The notes below the pieces were generated by a model. It was not told the origin of the DNA and did not search any database. It was given only the letters and a program-made list of their open reading frames with translations. Positions 47,237 to 57,393 of a stretch of 64,000 nt of DNA are shown in pieces (within the stretch, counting starts at the first letter, position 1; every line of letters begins with the position of its first letter). This DNA comes from Bacteroidia bacterium (lineage in GTDB: Bacteria > Bacteroidota > Bacteroidia > CAIKAF01). The stretch spans positions 24,950 to 88,949 of the forward strand of contig JAUHWY010000009.1 in the NCBI GenBank assembly GCA_030427255.1. Direction: 5' to 3'. A program made the translations under genes and the position numbers.

Positions 47237-49523
47237 AATATACTGTAAAGATACGTTGAATTCGGTGACCCTTATCGTCGGTAAGTGTTAATATATGCTT
47301 CCCTTCTGCGGGTTTCCAAGCCATTTGATGTGGCTCCAGCGTGGACCCTAACAAGGAGTCGTTGTCATGCCAAAAAATGCGGCGGTCTCTTTCCTTGTGG
47401 GTAAGCTCTATTTGCAAATATCCCTCTGCCTCAGAAAGCAACACATCGGTAAGAGGAACCGGGTAGCGGATAGACATAAGCGCTCCGCGATCTTCTCCAC
47501 AATTCGGTGCCTTAGGTAGTGGACGGTCCTGGGGCTTTCTAGAAAAGTAATAGGCGGCCTCAAGGGGCGGGAGTTGCAAATATGGATAGGCCTTACCTTC
47601 ACCCGGTTTGCATCCTGGCGCTAAGCGATAGGTTTCCTCAGCATCTTGTCTACCCATTTCATGAAATGGGCAAACAGGAACAGACTTGCCTTTATGTGGG
47701 GCCGCTATTTGTTTCGACTTGGGGCAGTTTGGTCCTGCTACAAAGCCTGTTTTTTCACAACTTTCCAAAAAGACTTGTATACTAGGTGCTTGAGGCGCAA
47801 TTGTGGGTTCGGGCAGTCCATGAAAAACCTCAAATAGGATAGGCGCAGCAGAATAAATGCCGGTAAGGCTGGGGCGACCGGTACCATCTGCATTTCCCAC
47901 CCAAACGCCAACCACATATTCACTGTTTAAACCAATGGCCCAAGCATCTTTGTTGCCATAACTGGTACCTGTTTTCCAAGCTATCCGCCGTGGAGCAGTA
48001 TAGTTGCTGTAAAAATGCTCAGGAGCCGGGGCGCTTACCTCTTTCATGGCTTCTAAAACCATATAGGCAGAAAGAGGACTTCCCTCCAAATCTGAAAACT
48101 TTTTCCCTTGATTCTTTAGTAGATGCAAGCCGGATAGGCTGTCCATTTGATACCAAGCACGCTGACCTAAAAAGGCATAGGACTGGGTTAATTCCCACAA
48201 AGAGCATTCCGCTCCTCCAAGGATTAAAGACAGCCCATAATGTGCGGCGCTTTTGTTGGCATGATGAAATTGCCATTGATTCAAGAACCTAAGAAATTGA
48301 TTTACACCTAGCCTTTGGAGTAGGTGAACGGCAGGAATGTTCAAGGATTTGGCAAGAGCTTGGGCCGCCGGAACCATACCTCGGTATTGTTGGTCATAAT
48401 TTTGAGGCATAAAACTCCCAAATGCCACCGGCGCATCCGGCAACCAAGTGTAGGGAAGCACAAGACCCTCTTCCAAAGCTTGGAAATAGAGCAGGGGTTT
48501 TAGAGTGCTCCCCGGACTTCTGGGGGCCTGAATTAAATCTACTTCTCCCGCGGTTATTTGGCTTCCATAGGGAAGGTTGGCACCATAGGCAAGTACTTCG
48601 CCATTCTTGACCCGTGCCACCAATATGGCCAAATGTTCCACCCTGTCTCTGCCCAAATTATAGGCTTGCCATTGCTTGATTTGCTGTTCTATCCGGGTTT
48701 GAAGTTCTCTCTCAAGCGTGCTGTTGAATTGGTGCTGCCTGTTCTGTATGCGCAAATGCTGCAAGGCATGAAAGCCTAAAGCGCTGAGTTGTTGGTTTAG
48801 ATTTGGAATTTGCTCCAAACTGTCGGTAGACAAACTTTGGGACAATTCTGGAAAAGCTTTGCTGAGGGAATAAAGCAAGCGATTGCGTTTGGTCTTTAGA
48901 TTTTCTTGCGATTTATTCGGATGCATTAAACCGGGGGCATTGGGCAATACCGCCAACAGCGCAGCCTCTGCCTGAGTTAATTCAGTTTTGGATTTATTGA
49001 AATAGCGCCAAGAGGCAGCGCTTAAGCCCACCACATTACCTCCATAGGGAGCGTGGCTGCAATAATCGGCTAGAATTTCGGATTTGCTGCACCTGGACTC
49101 CAAAACTAAGGCCTCAAAGCCTTCCCAGCATTTGTTCCATAAGCTCCGCGACCTGTTTTGGTGGGCTAAACGCCTGTTTTGCATACTTAAAGTAGAACCT
49201 CCTTGAACTACTTTCCGGGCTTGGATATTTTTCCAAAAAGCCCGTACAAGCGATTTTACATCCCAGCCCGAGTGAAACACAAACCGTCGATCCTCAAAAC
49301 TGAGTAGGGCCTGTGCATAATTGAATGGAATTTCTTTTTGGGTGAAAAACCTCCATTGCCCATCCGAGGCAATATGGGCGCTCATGAATTGACCCTCATT
49401 GTCGTTTAGAACCCAAGCAAATGGACTAGGCGCTTGGTTTAAGGGAAAAAACCTTAATACTGCCAGGCAAAAAAAGCAAGAAAAAGCCCAAACCAGCGTT
49501 TTATTTTTTCTCAGAAATGACAT
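47196..49523 (-). CDS. pbpC: Penicillin-binding protein 1C
   Basis: Glycosyltransferase 51 (FEDRRFVFHSGWDVKSLVRAFWKN..GGSTLSMQ) and transpeptidase (PGSTLKPLLYFQALE, WKTGTSYGNKDAWAIG); C-terminal BiPBP-like region. Confidence 0.93.
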   Translation of the reverse strand: MSFLRKNKTLVWAFSCFFCLAVLRFFPLNQAPSPFAWVLNDNEGQFMSAHIASDGQWRFFTQKEIPFNYAQALLSFEDRRFVFHSGWDVKSLVRAFWKNIQARKVVQGGSTLSMQNRRLAHQNRSRSLWNKCWEGFEALVLESRCSKSEILADYCSHAPYGGNVVGLSAASWRYFNKSKTELTQAEAALLAVLPNAPGLMHPNKSQENLKTKRNRLLYSLSKAFPELSQSLSTDSLEQIPNLNQQLSALGFHALQHLRIQNRQHQFNSTLERELQTRIEQQIKQWQAYNLGRDRVEHLAILVARVKNGEVLAYGANLPYGSQITAGEVDLIQAPRSPGSTLKPLLYFQALEEGLVLPYTWLPDAPVAFGSFMPQNYDQQYRGMVPAAQALAKSLNIPAVHLLQRLGVNQFLRFLNQWQFHHANKSAAHYGLSLILGGAECSLWELTQSYAFLGQRAWYQMDSLSGLHLLKNQGKKFSDLEGSPLSAYMVLEAMKEVSAPAPEHFYSNYTAPRRIAWKTGTSYGNKDAWAIGLNSEYVVGVWVGNADGTGRPSLTGIYSAAPILFEVFHGLPEPTIAPQAPSIQVFLESCEKTGFVAGPNCPKSKQIAAPHKGKSVPVCPFHEMGRQDAEETYRLAPGCKPGEGKAYPYLQLPPLEAAYYFSRKPQDRPLPKAPNCGEDRGALMSIRYPVPLTDVLLSEAEGYLQIELTHKERDRRIFWHDNDSLLGSTLEPHQMAWKPAEGKHILTLTDDKGHRIQRIFTVYFVHKKLPNTLEIP

Positions 49524-49612
49524 CTTAGGCATTGTTCTTGCAAAAGATAAAGTTAAGTAAACGTCCAAAGCTTATGGATATGAAGCGGGAAAGCTGTATT
49601 TTTAACCTTGAT

Positions 49613-50488
49613 ATGCAATTCAAAGTTGTTTTGATGGGCTTTGCTGTGCTTTTTTCTTTAAGCGCAATAGCCCAAAATCCAGTACGCGTTGGCGTTTATG
49701 GAGGTATAAACCTAACCAACGTTTTGTCCACTGAGTCTCATTCGGTGCTGGAGCCAACTCCTGTTGGGCCCGACCGCGAGGGCAAGGAATATATCGAGTG
49801 GTTCAATTCGGAGCAAATGGGTTTTCAAGCCGGTCTAATGGGCTTGATTCCTATCACCGACCAGATTTCCGTTGTGCCTATGTTGCTGTATATGCAGCAC
49901 CATTTTCGCTACGATGTAAGCCAACGTTTTACTGATACCTTAAATCCGGACCCCTTGGTGTATGACCAGAGGTTTCGTCACCAACTTAGGTATTTGCAAA
50001 TTCCTGTAATGTTGCGTTGGGATATTGCGCCCAACCGATTTAGTCCCTTTGTGCAAGCGGGTGCTTATGCCGGTTTTTTAATCGACGGACAAAAAAGTTT
50101 GGATGAAAGGCTTTTGCCCGAAAGTCAATTGCCCCAAGACAATAACGAGGGCTTTGTTCGCGCCCAATCCGGTCCGGGCGACGATGCCCTACAATCCTTC
50201 GATGCCGGAATGCTGGGTGGACTTGGTGTGCGGTGGCGCGGAAATATCTTGGAAGTAGGCTTAATGGTGAATTTGCGCTGGGAACTTACGGCTCCGGTGT
50301 TGGATTCGCGAAGGTATGCCAATGCGGAAGGGTGGGCTACCTCCGCCATGGATGTCTATGATGAGTTTTCTATGCAGCACCTCGAAGCCGGGGTTTATCT
50401 CTTGCTCACTCCGGGCGCCGGGCAATCCTCAGGAAATTGGGCCAATTGCAGCTTTGGAAGCAATAAAAAACGCCGTAGAAGAAATTGA
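49613..50488 (+). CDS. Outer-membrane beta-barrel protein (PorT-like)
   Basis: Signal peptide; VRVGVYGGINLTNV, GFQAGLMGLIPITDQISVVPMLLYMQ, RYLQIPVMLRWD. Confidence 0.75.
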   Translation: MQFKVVLMGFAVLFSLSAIAQNPVRVGVYGGINLTNVLSTESHSVLEPTPVGPDREGKEYIEWFNSEQMGFQAGLMGLIPITDQISVVPMLLYMQHHFRYDVSQRFTDTLNPDPLVYDQRFRHQLRYLQIPVMLRWDIAPNRFSPFVQAGAYAGFLIDGQKSLDERLLPESQLPQDNNEGFVRAQSGPGDDALQSFDAGMLGGLGVRWRGNILEVGLMVNLRWELTAPVLDSRRYANAEGWATSAMDVYDEFSMQHLEAGVYLLLTPGAGQSSGNWANCSFGSNKKRRRRN

Positions 50489-50493
50489 TACTT

Positions 50494-51660
50494 ATGAGAA
50501 GGATTCTTGTTCTTGGAATAGTACTAACGCTTTTTGGCTCCTGCTCCGATGATTTCGAAGAAGGAGATTCCTTCTTTCACGTCTTTAATGACGATATAGC
50601 TCAGGCCAAATATATGCCCGAGTCGGTCGCAATTACCGGCTCCGGCTACATGATGTTGTCGGCCAAAGGAGAATGGACGCCCCATGTGGTTTGGATGGAC
50701 GCCTCCGGAAATTTGGACGGTTCTTGGGAAGCTCCTCAAGGAGTTATACATCCGGCCTCGGGTATAGTGAGCTTGGGCGGCGTACCGCATTTTGTGTGCA
50801 TGGATCAGGTGACCCTTCAACCCATTCTTTTTGCTGCACCCTCGGCAGGACAAGTGGTGGAGATAGGTCGCTTGAGTGGAGGCCAATACCCGCTTTGTTT
50901 TGGCGCAGGTGCCGATGGCAATCCTTTTCTTGTGGCCTACGAGCGCCAATCCAGAAGAACCATGTTCTATCAAATGAATGCTTCAGGGGCAATTACGGGA
51001 ATAAAAGGGTTTAATAATCTGCAGGAAATAGACGATTTGGTATTAGCCCACATCAAACGCCAAAAGATGTATCCCTTTTTTGCCGGAGCTTTGCCCGGGG
51101 GAGGCTATTATTTCAATGGCTTGGTGAACTACAGTTATTCGTTTTTGCTGATTGACCAAGAATTGAACCAGCAAGCCTTGTATCAAGGAACACAGTATAA
51201 GGGAGGAGTGGCAGCCGCACTTCCCTTGGGTGAGGGTTGGGCTGTTCATCGTTTTTTAAACAACGAAATGTATTTTGGTTACCCGGTTTCTGTGGCACCC
51301 TCCGGAGTTTTTACCGCACAAAATTTAGGAGGAGGACTTAGGTTTCAATGGATGCCGGGCACGCCGGTCCGTTTTAAATCGCACAGTTTGGACGGAAAGA
51401 GCTATTTGTTGGTTGGCTACACCGGCACAGATGCCCAAATGCACCTGAGTGTTCTGTCCTCTTCAGGCCAAGAACTCGGAACCTTTGATTTGGGACAAGG
51501 CGCTCCGGCACGCTTGGCCGACATGGCCATTGACCAAGATGGCGGCGTGGTTTTGTGTGGTAGTTTTTCTGTGGCAGGTCAGTTTGTTCGCCCCGGCTTG
51601 TTTAAATTGGATTACAATGAGTTGCGGCTGTTGGCAGGACTAGAAGAGGAAGAATCCTGA
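50494..51660 (+). CDS. Hypothetical lipoprotein, propeller-like
   Basis: Lipobox VLTLFGSCSDD; ordinary CDS codon usage. Confidence 0.7.
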   Translation: MRRILVLGIVLTLFGSCSDDFEEGDSFFHVFNDDIAQAKYMPESVAITGSGYMMLSAKGEWTPHVVWMDASGNLDGSWEAPQGVIHPASGIVSLGGVPHFVCMDQVTLQPILFAAPSAGQVVEIGRLSGGQYPLCFGAGADGNPFLVAYERQSRRTMFYQMNASGAITGIKGFNNLQEIDDLVLAHIKRQKMYPFFAGALPGGGYYFNGLVNYSYSFLLIDQELNQQALYQGTQYKGGVAAALPLGEGWAVHRFLNNEMYFGYPVSVAPSGVFTAQNLGGGLRFQWMPGTPVRFKSHSLDGKSYLLVGYTGTDAQMHLSVLSSSGQELGTFDLGQGAPARLADMAIDQDGGVVLCGSFSVAGQFVRPGLFKLDYNELRLLAGLEEEES

Positions 51661-51720
51661 TTTTACCGGGAATTGGTTGTTCTGCTTGCAAACAAGATTT
51701 TATTAGAATCAGGAATCTCC

Positions 51721-51868
51721 TCCGCCAGGGATTGCAGCGATAGCCCACAGCTGCTAAACCTGGGGACAAGTGGCTGAGGCGGGCGGAGCTTTAGCGAGCC
51801 ACGCCGAAACCCTTGACCCCTGGTTTGGCAGCGAGGACTATAAGCGGAAAGCCCGTTAGGCGGCCAAA
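51721..51868 (+). repeat. Dispersed GC-rich hairpin element, copy 8
   Basis: CGCCAGGGATTGCAGCGATAGCCC ... GGACTATAAGCGGAAAGCCCGTTAGGCGGCC; stem GCTGCTAAACCtGGGGaCAAG / CTTGaCCCCtGGTTTGGCAGC. Confidence 0.85.
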
Positions 51869-51883
51869 AAAAATGAATAAAAT

Positions 51884-52690
51884 TTAGGCAAGATCCTTAG
51901 GCCTGAAAAAGGGCGCTGCCTCTTTCAATACGGCCTCTAATGCATTCAGGGGAATCATGTTGGGGCCATCGCTCCAAGCCTTGTCGGGGTTGGGATGCGT
52001 TTCCAGGAATAAACCGTCTACTCCCACGGCAAAGGCAGCCCGCAGCAGGTAGGGAATCATGGAACGGTTGCCGCCGGTTTTGCCATTGGCGGCTCCGGGC
52101 TGCTGCACGCTGTGGGTGGCGTCGAAAATGACCGGGGCAAAAGACCTCATAATGGGGATGTTCCGAAAATCGACCACCAAATCGCGGTAGCCAAAACTAG
52201 TACCCCGTTCGGTCAACCAAACCCTGTCTTTGGGCAAATCTCCTGTTTTCCGGATGGCAAATTGCATGTCTTCGGCGGCCATAAATTGACCTTTTTTGAT
52301 GTTCACATGCTTTCCACTGGCACCTGCCGCAACCAATAAATCGGTTTGTCGGCACAAGAATGCCGGAATTTGCAACACATCCACCACTTGAGCTACCTCA
52401 GGCACTTGTTGACTTTCGTGCACATCGGTGAGAACAGCCAAGCCGTATTTGCTGCGTATGTCTTCCAGCCAGCCAAGGGCTTTATCCATTCCGGGGCCAC
52501 GTTGGCTTCCGCCTGAAGTACGGTTGGCTTTATCAAAAGAGCTTTTGAAAATTACCGGCCAAGCCAGCGATTCTCCAATAGATTTGAGTGCTGCGGCTGT
52601 GGTGTCCAGAAGGTCGTAAGATTCGGCAAGGCAGGGACCGGCAATCAATAGGGGCCTTTCCGGCGCGAACCAAGGGTGTTTAGTAGACAT
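51884..52690 (-). CDS. kdsA: 3-deoxy-8-phosphooctulonate synthase
   Basis: LLIAGPCLAESYDLLD, FKSSFDKANRTSGGSQRGPGMDKALGWL, FDATHSVQQPGAANGKTGGNRSMIP. Confidence 0.96.
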   Translation of the reverse strand: MSTKHPWFAPERPLLIAGPCLAESYDLLDTTAAALKSIGESLAWPVIFKSSFDKANRTSGGSQRGPGMDKALGWLEDIRSKYGLAVLTDVHESQQVPEVAQVVDVLQIPAFLCRQTDLLVAAGASGKHVNIKKGQFMAAEDMQFAIRKTGDLPKDRVWLTERGTSFGYRDLVVDFRNIPIMRSFAPVIFDATHSVQQPGAANGKTGGNRSMIPYLLRAAFAVGVDGLFLETHPNPDKAWSDGPNMIPLNALEAVLKEAAPFFRPKDLA

Positions 52691-53627
52691 CGTGCAATCG
52701 TATTATGCCCAACCACTGTTGGTTTTGCATTACGGGTAGAACCGAAATGGGGGAGGGGCGGTTTTCCATCAATTCCAATGCCTGGCTAAGTCGCGCGTCC
52801 GGGGCTATGGTAACCGGGCTTTGGTTCATTATGTCTTTGGCCTTTAAACGATCTACTTCCTTGTGTTGGAGCAAGGCTCGACGGATATCGCCCTCAGTAA
52901 TAATGCCTAACATGTGTTTGTTCTGAAATACTACTGCGGCGCCTAAGGGTTTTTCGGTCATGGCTAAAATAACATCTCTAAAGCCCTCTTCAGGCAAAAC
53001 GACCGCCACTTTGGGCGGAACATGCATCACATCGGAGACTTTAACATGAAGTTTGCGCCCAAGCTGTCCCCCCGGATGAATGTTGGCAAAGGCGGTTGCG
53101 TCAAATTCCCTATGCTCCGCCAAAGCATACAGCAGGCACTCTCCGCAAACTTGGGCTACCAAAGTGCTGGTGGAGGGCGAAAGGTTGCTGGAATCGGCTT
53201 CACGAGACACCTTACAGTCAATTATCCATTGTGCATGATGGGCCAGGGCACCTTGTTTGCTTCCCAAAAGGGCCAGCATAGGAAAGCTTAAAAAGTGTGC
53301 AGACTCCAATAAGGCCTGCCACTCCATTCCATTTCCACTATTTGAAATTGCTACCAGCATATCGCCTTTTTGCAACATGCCTAAATCGCCATGCAAGGCT
53401 TCTGCGGGTGACAAAAATGCAGCCGAAATACCTAAGCCGTGGGCTGTGGCTGTCAACTTTCTGGCAACATAGCCTGATTTTCCGGTACCACAAAACACCA
53501 AGCGCCTAGCCTCTGTACAAGCTTGTAACGCACTGTTCCAGTCGGCTTCCCAACGGTTTTCTAAACCTTTGAGGGCATCCCTGTATATGTTTAACCGCTC
53601 CTTTAAGGACAAGTGCGCTGCTGCCAT
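52680..53627 (-). CDS. kdsD: KpsF/GutQ family arabinose-5-phosphate isomerase
   Basis: VFCGTGKSGYVARKLTATAHGLG, FLSPAEALHGDLGML, tandem CBS domains. Confidence 0.93.
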   Translation of the reverse strand: MAAAHLSLKERLNIYRDALKGLENRWEADWNSALQACTEARRLVFCGTGKSGYVARKLTATAHGLGISAAFLSPAEALHGDLGMLQKGDMLVAISNSGNGMEWQALLESAHFLSFPMLALLGSKQGALAHHAQWIIDCKVSREADSSNLSPSTSTLVAQVCGECLLYALAEHREFDATAFANIHPGGQLGRKLHVKVSDVMHVPPKVAVVLPEEGFRDVILAMTEKPLGAAVVFQNKHMLGIITEGDIRRALLQHKEVDRLKAKDIMNQSPVTIAPDARLSQALELMENRPSPISVLPVMQNQQWLGIIRLHDVY

Positions 53628-53727
53628 GCCACGAAGATACAATCCTTGAGCCTTTCCGCTTTGCCATTTTGTCAGTTTTGTCCGCGATGGTACGGGCTTT
53701 GCTATTCTTTTCCCAAAATTTAGGCGT

Positions 53728-55557
53728 ATGAGTGCTACAGAAACCCAAAAAAAACAAGGGAAAATTCAGGTGCAAACCGACAATATCTTTCCCATTATCA
53801 AGAAGTTCCTGTATTCAGACAATGAAATTTTCCTAAGAGAACTGGTGTCTAATGCTGTTGATGCCATTCAAAAAATTAAAGTGCTAAGCTCCGCCGGAGA
53901 ATTTAAAGGCGAAATTGGCGATGCTAAAGTTTCGGTAAGCATAGACAAAGAAGCCAAAACGCTTACCATTTCCGACCATGGGGTGGGTATGACCGCTGAG
54001 GAAATCGAAAAGTATTTGAACCAAGTCGCTTTTTCCGGAGCAAGAGAGTTTCTTGAAAAATACAAAGGTGTAGAAGACAAGCAAACCATTATAGGGCACT
54101 TTGGCTTAGGCTTTTATTCGGCCTTTATGGTTTCGGAACAGGTGGAGGTCATCAGTAAATCTTGGCAAGAGCCCGATAAAGCCCACCGTTGGGTATGTGA
54201 CGGCAGCCCGGAATACAGTCTGGAACCTGCGGAGCGCAGCGAAAGGGGTACCGATATTGTGCTGCACATTAGCGAAGAAAACAAAGAATTCCTCGAAAAC
54301 GAACGCATAAAGCATATTCTGGAAAAGTATGGCCGCTTTTTGCCGGTGCCCGTATTTTTTGAAGATGCGCAAATCAATACCACCGAGCCGGCTTGGACCA
54401 AGGCTCCCGCCGACCTAAGTCAGGAAGATTACGCCAATTTCTACAAAGAGCTTTATCCCGGCAGCTACGAAGAACCCCTCTTTCATATCCACCTTAATGT
54501 AGATTACCCCTTCAACCTTACCGGAATCTTGTATTTCCCAAGAATTACAGACTCTTTTGACTTGCAGAAGAGAAAGATCAGTCTGTATTCCAACCAAGTA
54601 TTCATTACCGATGCAGTGGAGGGTGTGGTGCCTGAGTTTTTGACCATGCTTCATGGCGTGCTGGATTCACCGGACATTCCCCTAAACGTGAGCCGCTCTT
54701 ATTTGCAAGCCGATGGAAACGTGCGCAAAATCAGCGGACACATTACCAAGAAGGTGGCCGATAAACTCGAATCTTGGTTCAAAGAAGACCGCGAAGGTTT
54801 TGAGTCCAAATGGGAGGACATTAAGCTGTTTGTGCAATACGGAACCGTTACCGAAACCAAGTTTGCCGACCGCTCGGCTTCTTTTAGCCTCATCAAAAGC
54901 ACAGAGGGAAGCTTTAAGCCCTTGGATGACTGGAAAGAGGAGCTCAAAGACATGCAAACCGATAAAGACGGACAATTGGTGATGCTGTACTCGGCCCAAC
55001 CTGATGTGGACCACGCCTTTATTGAGCGCGCTAAAGAACGCGGCTACACCGTTTTTCATATGAATTCGCCCATTGAGGCGCATTACATTGGCTACCTGGA
55101 AAGCAAGCACGAAAAACTGCGTTTTGTGCGCGTAGATTCTGACTCTCCTGAAAAGCTCATCGATAAAGGAATTGAGGTCCCAGCCAAGCTCAATGAGGAG
55201 GAACAAAAGCAGATTGCTGAGCTGTTTGAACAAGCCAAAGGCGACACAACTCAACTTACAGTAAAATTAGAACACCTAAGCGAAAACGATCCGCCGGTAG
55301 TGATTACCGAGCCGGAATTTATGCGTCGCATGCAAGAAATGCAGCAGCCCGGCAGCCGCAACGAGGCCTTCCGCATGCACACGGCAGTCATAAATGGCAA
55401 CCACCCGCTTATGAAACGACTTTTGCTCCAAGCGGAAGAAGGTAGGCAAAAGGAAGTGGCCCAGCAAGCGCTTGATCTGGCCCTGCTCAGCAAAGGCCTA
55501 TTGAAAGGGGAGGCCATGACACGGTTCATGCAACGCTCGGTGGACTTACTGCATTGA
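53728..55557 (+). CDS. htpG: Molecular chaperone HtpG (Hsp90)
   Basis: [70 protein letters not shown]. Confidence 0.97.
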   Translation: MSATETQKKQGKIQVQTDNIFPIIKKFLYSDNEIFLRELVSNAVDAIQKIKVLSSAGEFKGEIGDAKVSVSIDKEAKTLTISDHGVGMTAEEIEKYLNQVAFSGAREFLEKYKGVEDKQTIIGHFGLGFYSAFMVSEQVEVISKSWQEPDKAHRWVCDGSPEYSLEPAERSERGTDIVLHISEENKEFLENERIKHILEKYGRFLPVPVFFEDAQINTTEPAWTKAPADLSQEDYANFYKELYPGSYEEPLFHIHLNVDYPFNLTGILYFPRITDSFDLQKRKISLYSNQVFITDAVEGVVPEFLTMLHGVLDSPDIPLNVSRSYLQADGNVRKISGHITKKVADKLESWFKEDREGFESKWEDIKLFVQYGTVTETKFADRSASFSLIKSTEGSFKPLDDWKEELKDMQTDKDGQLVMLYSAQPDVDHAFIERAKERGYTVFHMNSPIEAHYIGYLESKHEKLRFVRVDSDSPEKLIDKGIEVPAKLNEEEQKQIAELFEQAKGDTTQLTVKLEHLSENDPPVVITEPEFMRRMQEMQQPGSRNEAFRMHTAVINGNHPLMKRLLLQAEEGRQKEVAQQALDLALLSKGLLKGEAMTRFMQRSVDLLH

Positions 55558-55796
55558 GTGCCCTGAAGCAAAGACTGCGGAAAGTACTCATCTTTCCTTT
55601 GGTGCTGTTGGTGCGCCTGTATCAAGGCATTCTATCGCCCTGGCTGCCCAACAGCTGCCGCTTCCAACCCACCTGCAGCCAGTACATGATCGAAGCCCTG
55701 CAAAAATACGGCCCCATCAAAGGCTTGTGGCTGGGCATCCGTCGCATCGGTCGCTGCCACCCTTGGGGCGGTTCGGGCCACGATCCGGTTCCATGA
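55554..55796 (+). CDS. yidD: Membrane protein insertion efficiency factor YidD
   Basis: [62 protein letters not shown]. Confidence 0.95.
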   Translation: MSALKQRLRKVLIFPLVLLVRLYQGILSPWLPNSCRFQPTCSQYMIEALQKYGPIKGLWLGIRRIGRCHPWGGSGHDPVP

Positions 55797-55818
55797 TTTA
55801 TGAAAATGGAAGGGTTGA

Positions 55819-56005
55819 GGGCGCCTGCCCCCTAAATGCTTTTGGACTTTTTGAAGAACCTCACCGGGGGCACCGGGCCTTCCCTTCAAGTCCTTACCAA
55901 CAAGCCAAGCAAGGCTAAGGAGGTGGGGGCTCCACAAAGTTCCGCCTCCTCTCCCAAGCCTTGCTAAGCTTATTGGTTCCGGGCTTTCCGTTCGGTCCCT
56001 GGCGC
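55819..56005 (-). repeat. Dispersed GC-rich hairpin element, copy 9
   Basis: Reverse complement GCGCCAGGGACCGAACGGAAAGCCCGG...AAGCTTAGCAAGGCTTGGGAGAGGAGGCGG...TTAGCCTTGCTTGGCTT...CAGGCGCCC. Confidence 0.78.
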
Positions 56006-56015
56006 AGAGAAGATC

Positions 56016-57350
56016 CTACACCAATTTTTCCATCAGCGCATGCCTCCACCTTGGAAAACTGTCTACTAAGCTGGAGTTTTTGTGGCTATGGTGTAGCGCA
56101 AAGAATACCAGGTCTGAATCGACTAAACCTTCTTTAAACGCCCGTTTGTAGGGCTCTCGTTTCATGATTCTAAGTTTGCTAAGAATGGCTTCTATGCGTG
56201 CATATTGTTGCGGAATGGAAGAGGTCTCTTTTTCGAAGCTCCAAAGATAGGTAGCATGCGAATCCAGCAGTTCCCAAGCAAAATGGTGCTGGCTTTGGCC
56301 TTCAATAAAAAACAGAAAGCCAAAATCGGGATGTTGGGTAAATTTTAATGGCAAAGAGGGGCTTTGGAGTCGAGCCAAATATTGAATGTTGCGTTTGTTT
56401 CGGACATCTTTGGCATTTAAAAGATCGTTCATCAGGTCCTCCGGGCTTTGCCCAAAGACATTTCCTTCGGGTGGGTCTTCCTTGTTTCCATCAAAAAATT
56501 CCTCTGCACTAAACAAAGACTTGTCAGGGGCGTTGAGCAGGGGCTTTTTAGTAAAACCCAAACTACGCTGGAATTTTACTGTTGATATAAAATCCTCATC
56601 TATTCGGTCAATGTCCTTAGACGTAGCCGCTTGATGCACGATTTGATTGTCTATTGAAACGGAAATAGAGATTTCAATGGTTATTTTAGGCGTTTTTAAG
56701 GCCTTAGAGAACCAAGGTTTTATATAATTGAATTCGGGTAGAATATGGGAGTTTTCTATTTCAAAGCTGAGCGACTTATTAAGCTGTGGAATGCGCTTTT
56801 TAAATTGAACCCCCCCAAGAACAAAGTCCAAGTCGTCCATTTTTTTTGAAAATTTCAGAGCAATTCTGTGGCTTTGGGCATCGGGGATAGCCGGTTGAGA
56901 CTGGTTTGCCTCGGATTCCGAAGTCCAGAGGGTTGAGTACCCGGTTCTACTTTTACTGACTTCTTTCTCAAGAGGCGCATCCAAACCTCGAAAGATGGGA
57001 AAGCTTTTCAGTTCGGCCTTTCTGTAGGTAAAGAGTTGTTTTTCAAATTCCACCCAATCGATAAACTCAAAGTGTAGTAAATTTACTATTCGTTTAGGAT
57101 TTTGCGCCTTAAATTGTTCTATTTTATTTGTGGTGTAGTCGACTACTTCCACAAGAAGTAGGTTGGTGTTTTGGTCGTATGATTTTTGTTTGAGCTCCCA
57201 GAAATATGGAATATCTGGGTTAAAAGAGGTTGCAGGGTGGGGTATATTGGTTTGGCCAAAGCCCAGCAACAAGTCAGGATTGAGGTAAATTCCCTGCTTG
57301 CTAAGCCTAACGATAAAAGTTTTAGGGCTTTGCTTGGCTTCGGACTTCAT
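56016..57350 (-). CDS. Hypothetical protein, no recognized domain
   Basis: 444-aa ORF; no motif I can name. Confidence 0.65.
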   Translation of the reverse strand: MKSEAKQSPKTFIVRLSKQGIYLNPDLLLGFGQTNIPHPATSFNPDIPYFWELKQKSYDQNTNLLLVEVVDYTTNKIEQFKAQNPKRIVNLLHFEFIDWVEFEKQLFTYRKAELKSFPIFRGLDAPLEKEVSKSRTGYSTLWTSESEANQSQPAIPDAQSHRIALKFSKKMDDLDFVLGGVQFKKRIPQLNKSLSFEIENSHILPEFNYIKPWFSKALKTPKITIEISISVSIDNQIVHQAATSKDIDRIDEDFISTVKFQRSLGFTKKPLLNAPDKSLFSAEEFFDGNKEDPPEGNVFGQSPEDLMNDLLNAKDVRNKRNIQYLARLQSPSLPLKFTQHPDFGFLFFIEGQSQHHFAWELLDSHATYLWSFEKETSSIPQQYARIEAILSKLRIMKREPYKRAFKEGLVDSDLVFFALHHSHKNSSLVDSFPRWRHALMEKLV

Positions 57351-57393
57351 GGATTAAAAATAGCAAAAGGCCTTGGAAAGAAAAGCTCCCCAC

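Noticed and set aside
54682-55254. 190-aa ORF antisense to htpG
   Set aside because: htpG is unambiguous on the other strand; antisense ORF arises from codon bias.
55632-55937. 101-aa minus ORF antisense to yidD and into copy 9
   Set aside because: Antisense to a well-supported yidD and extends into the repeat.
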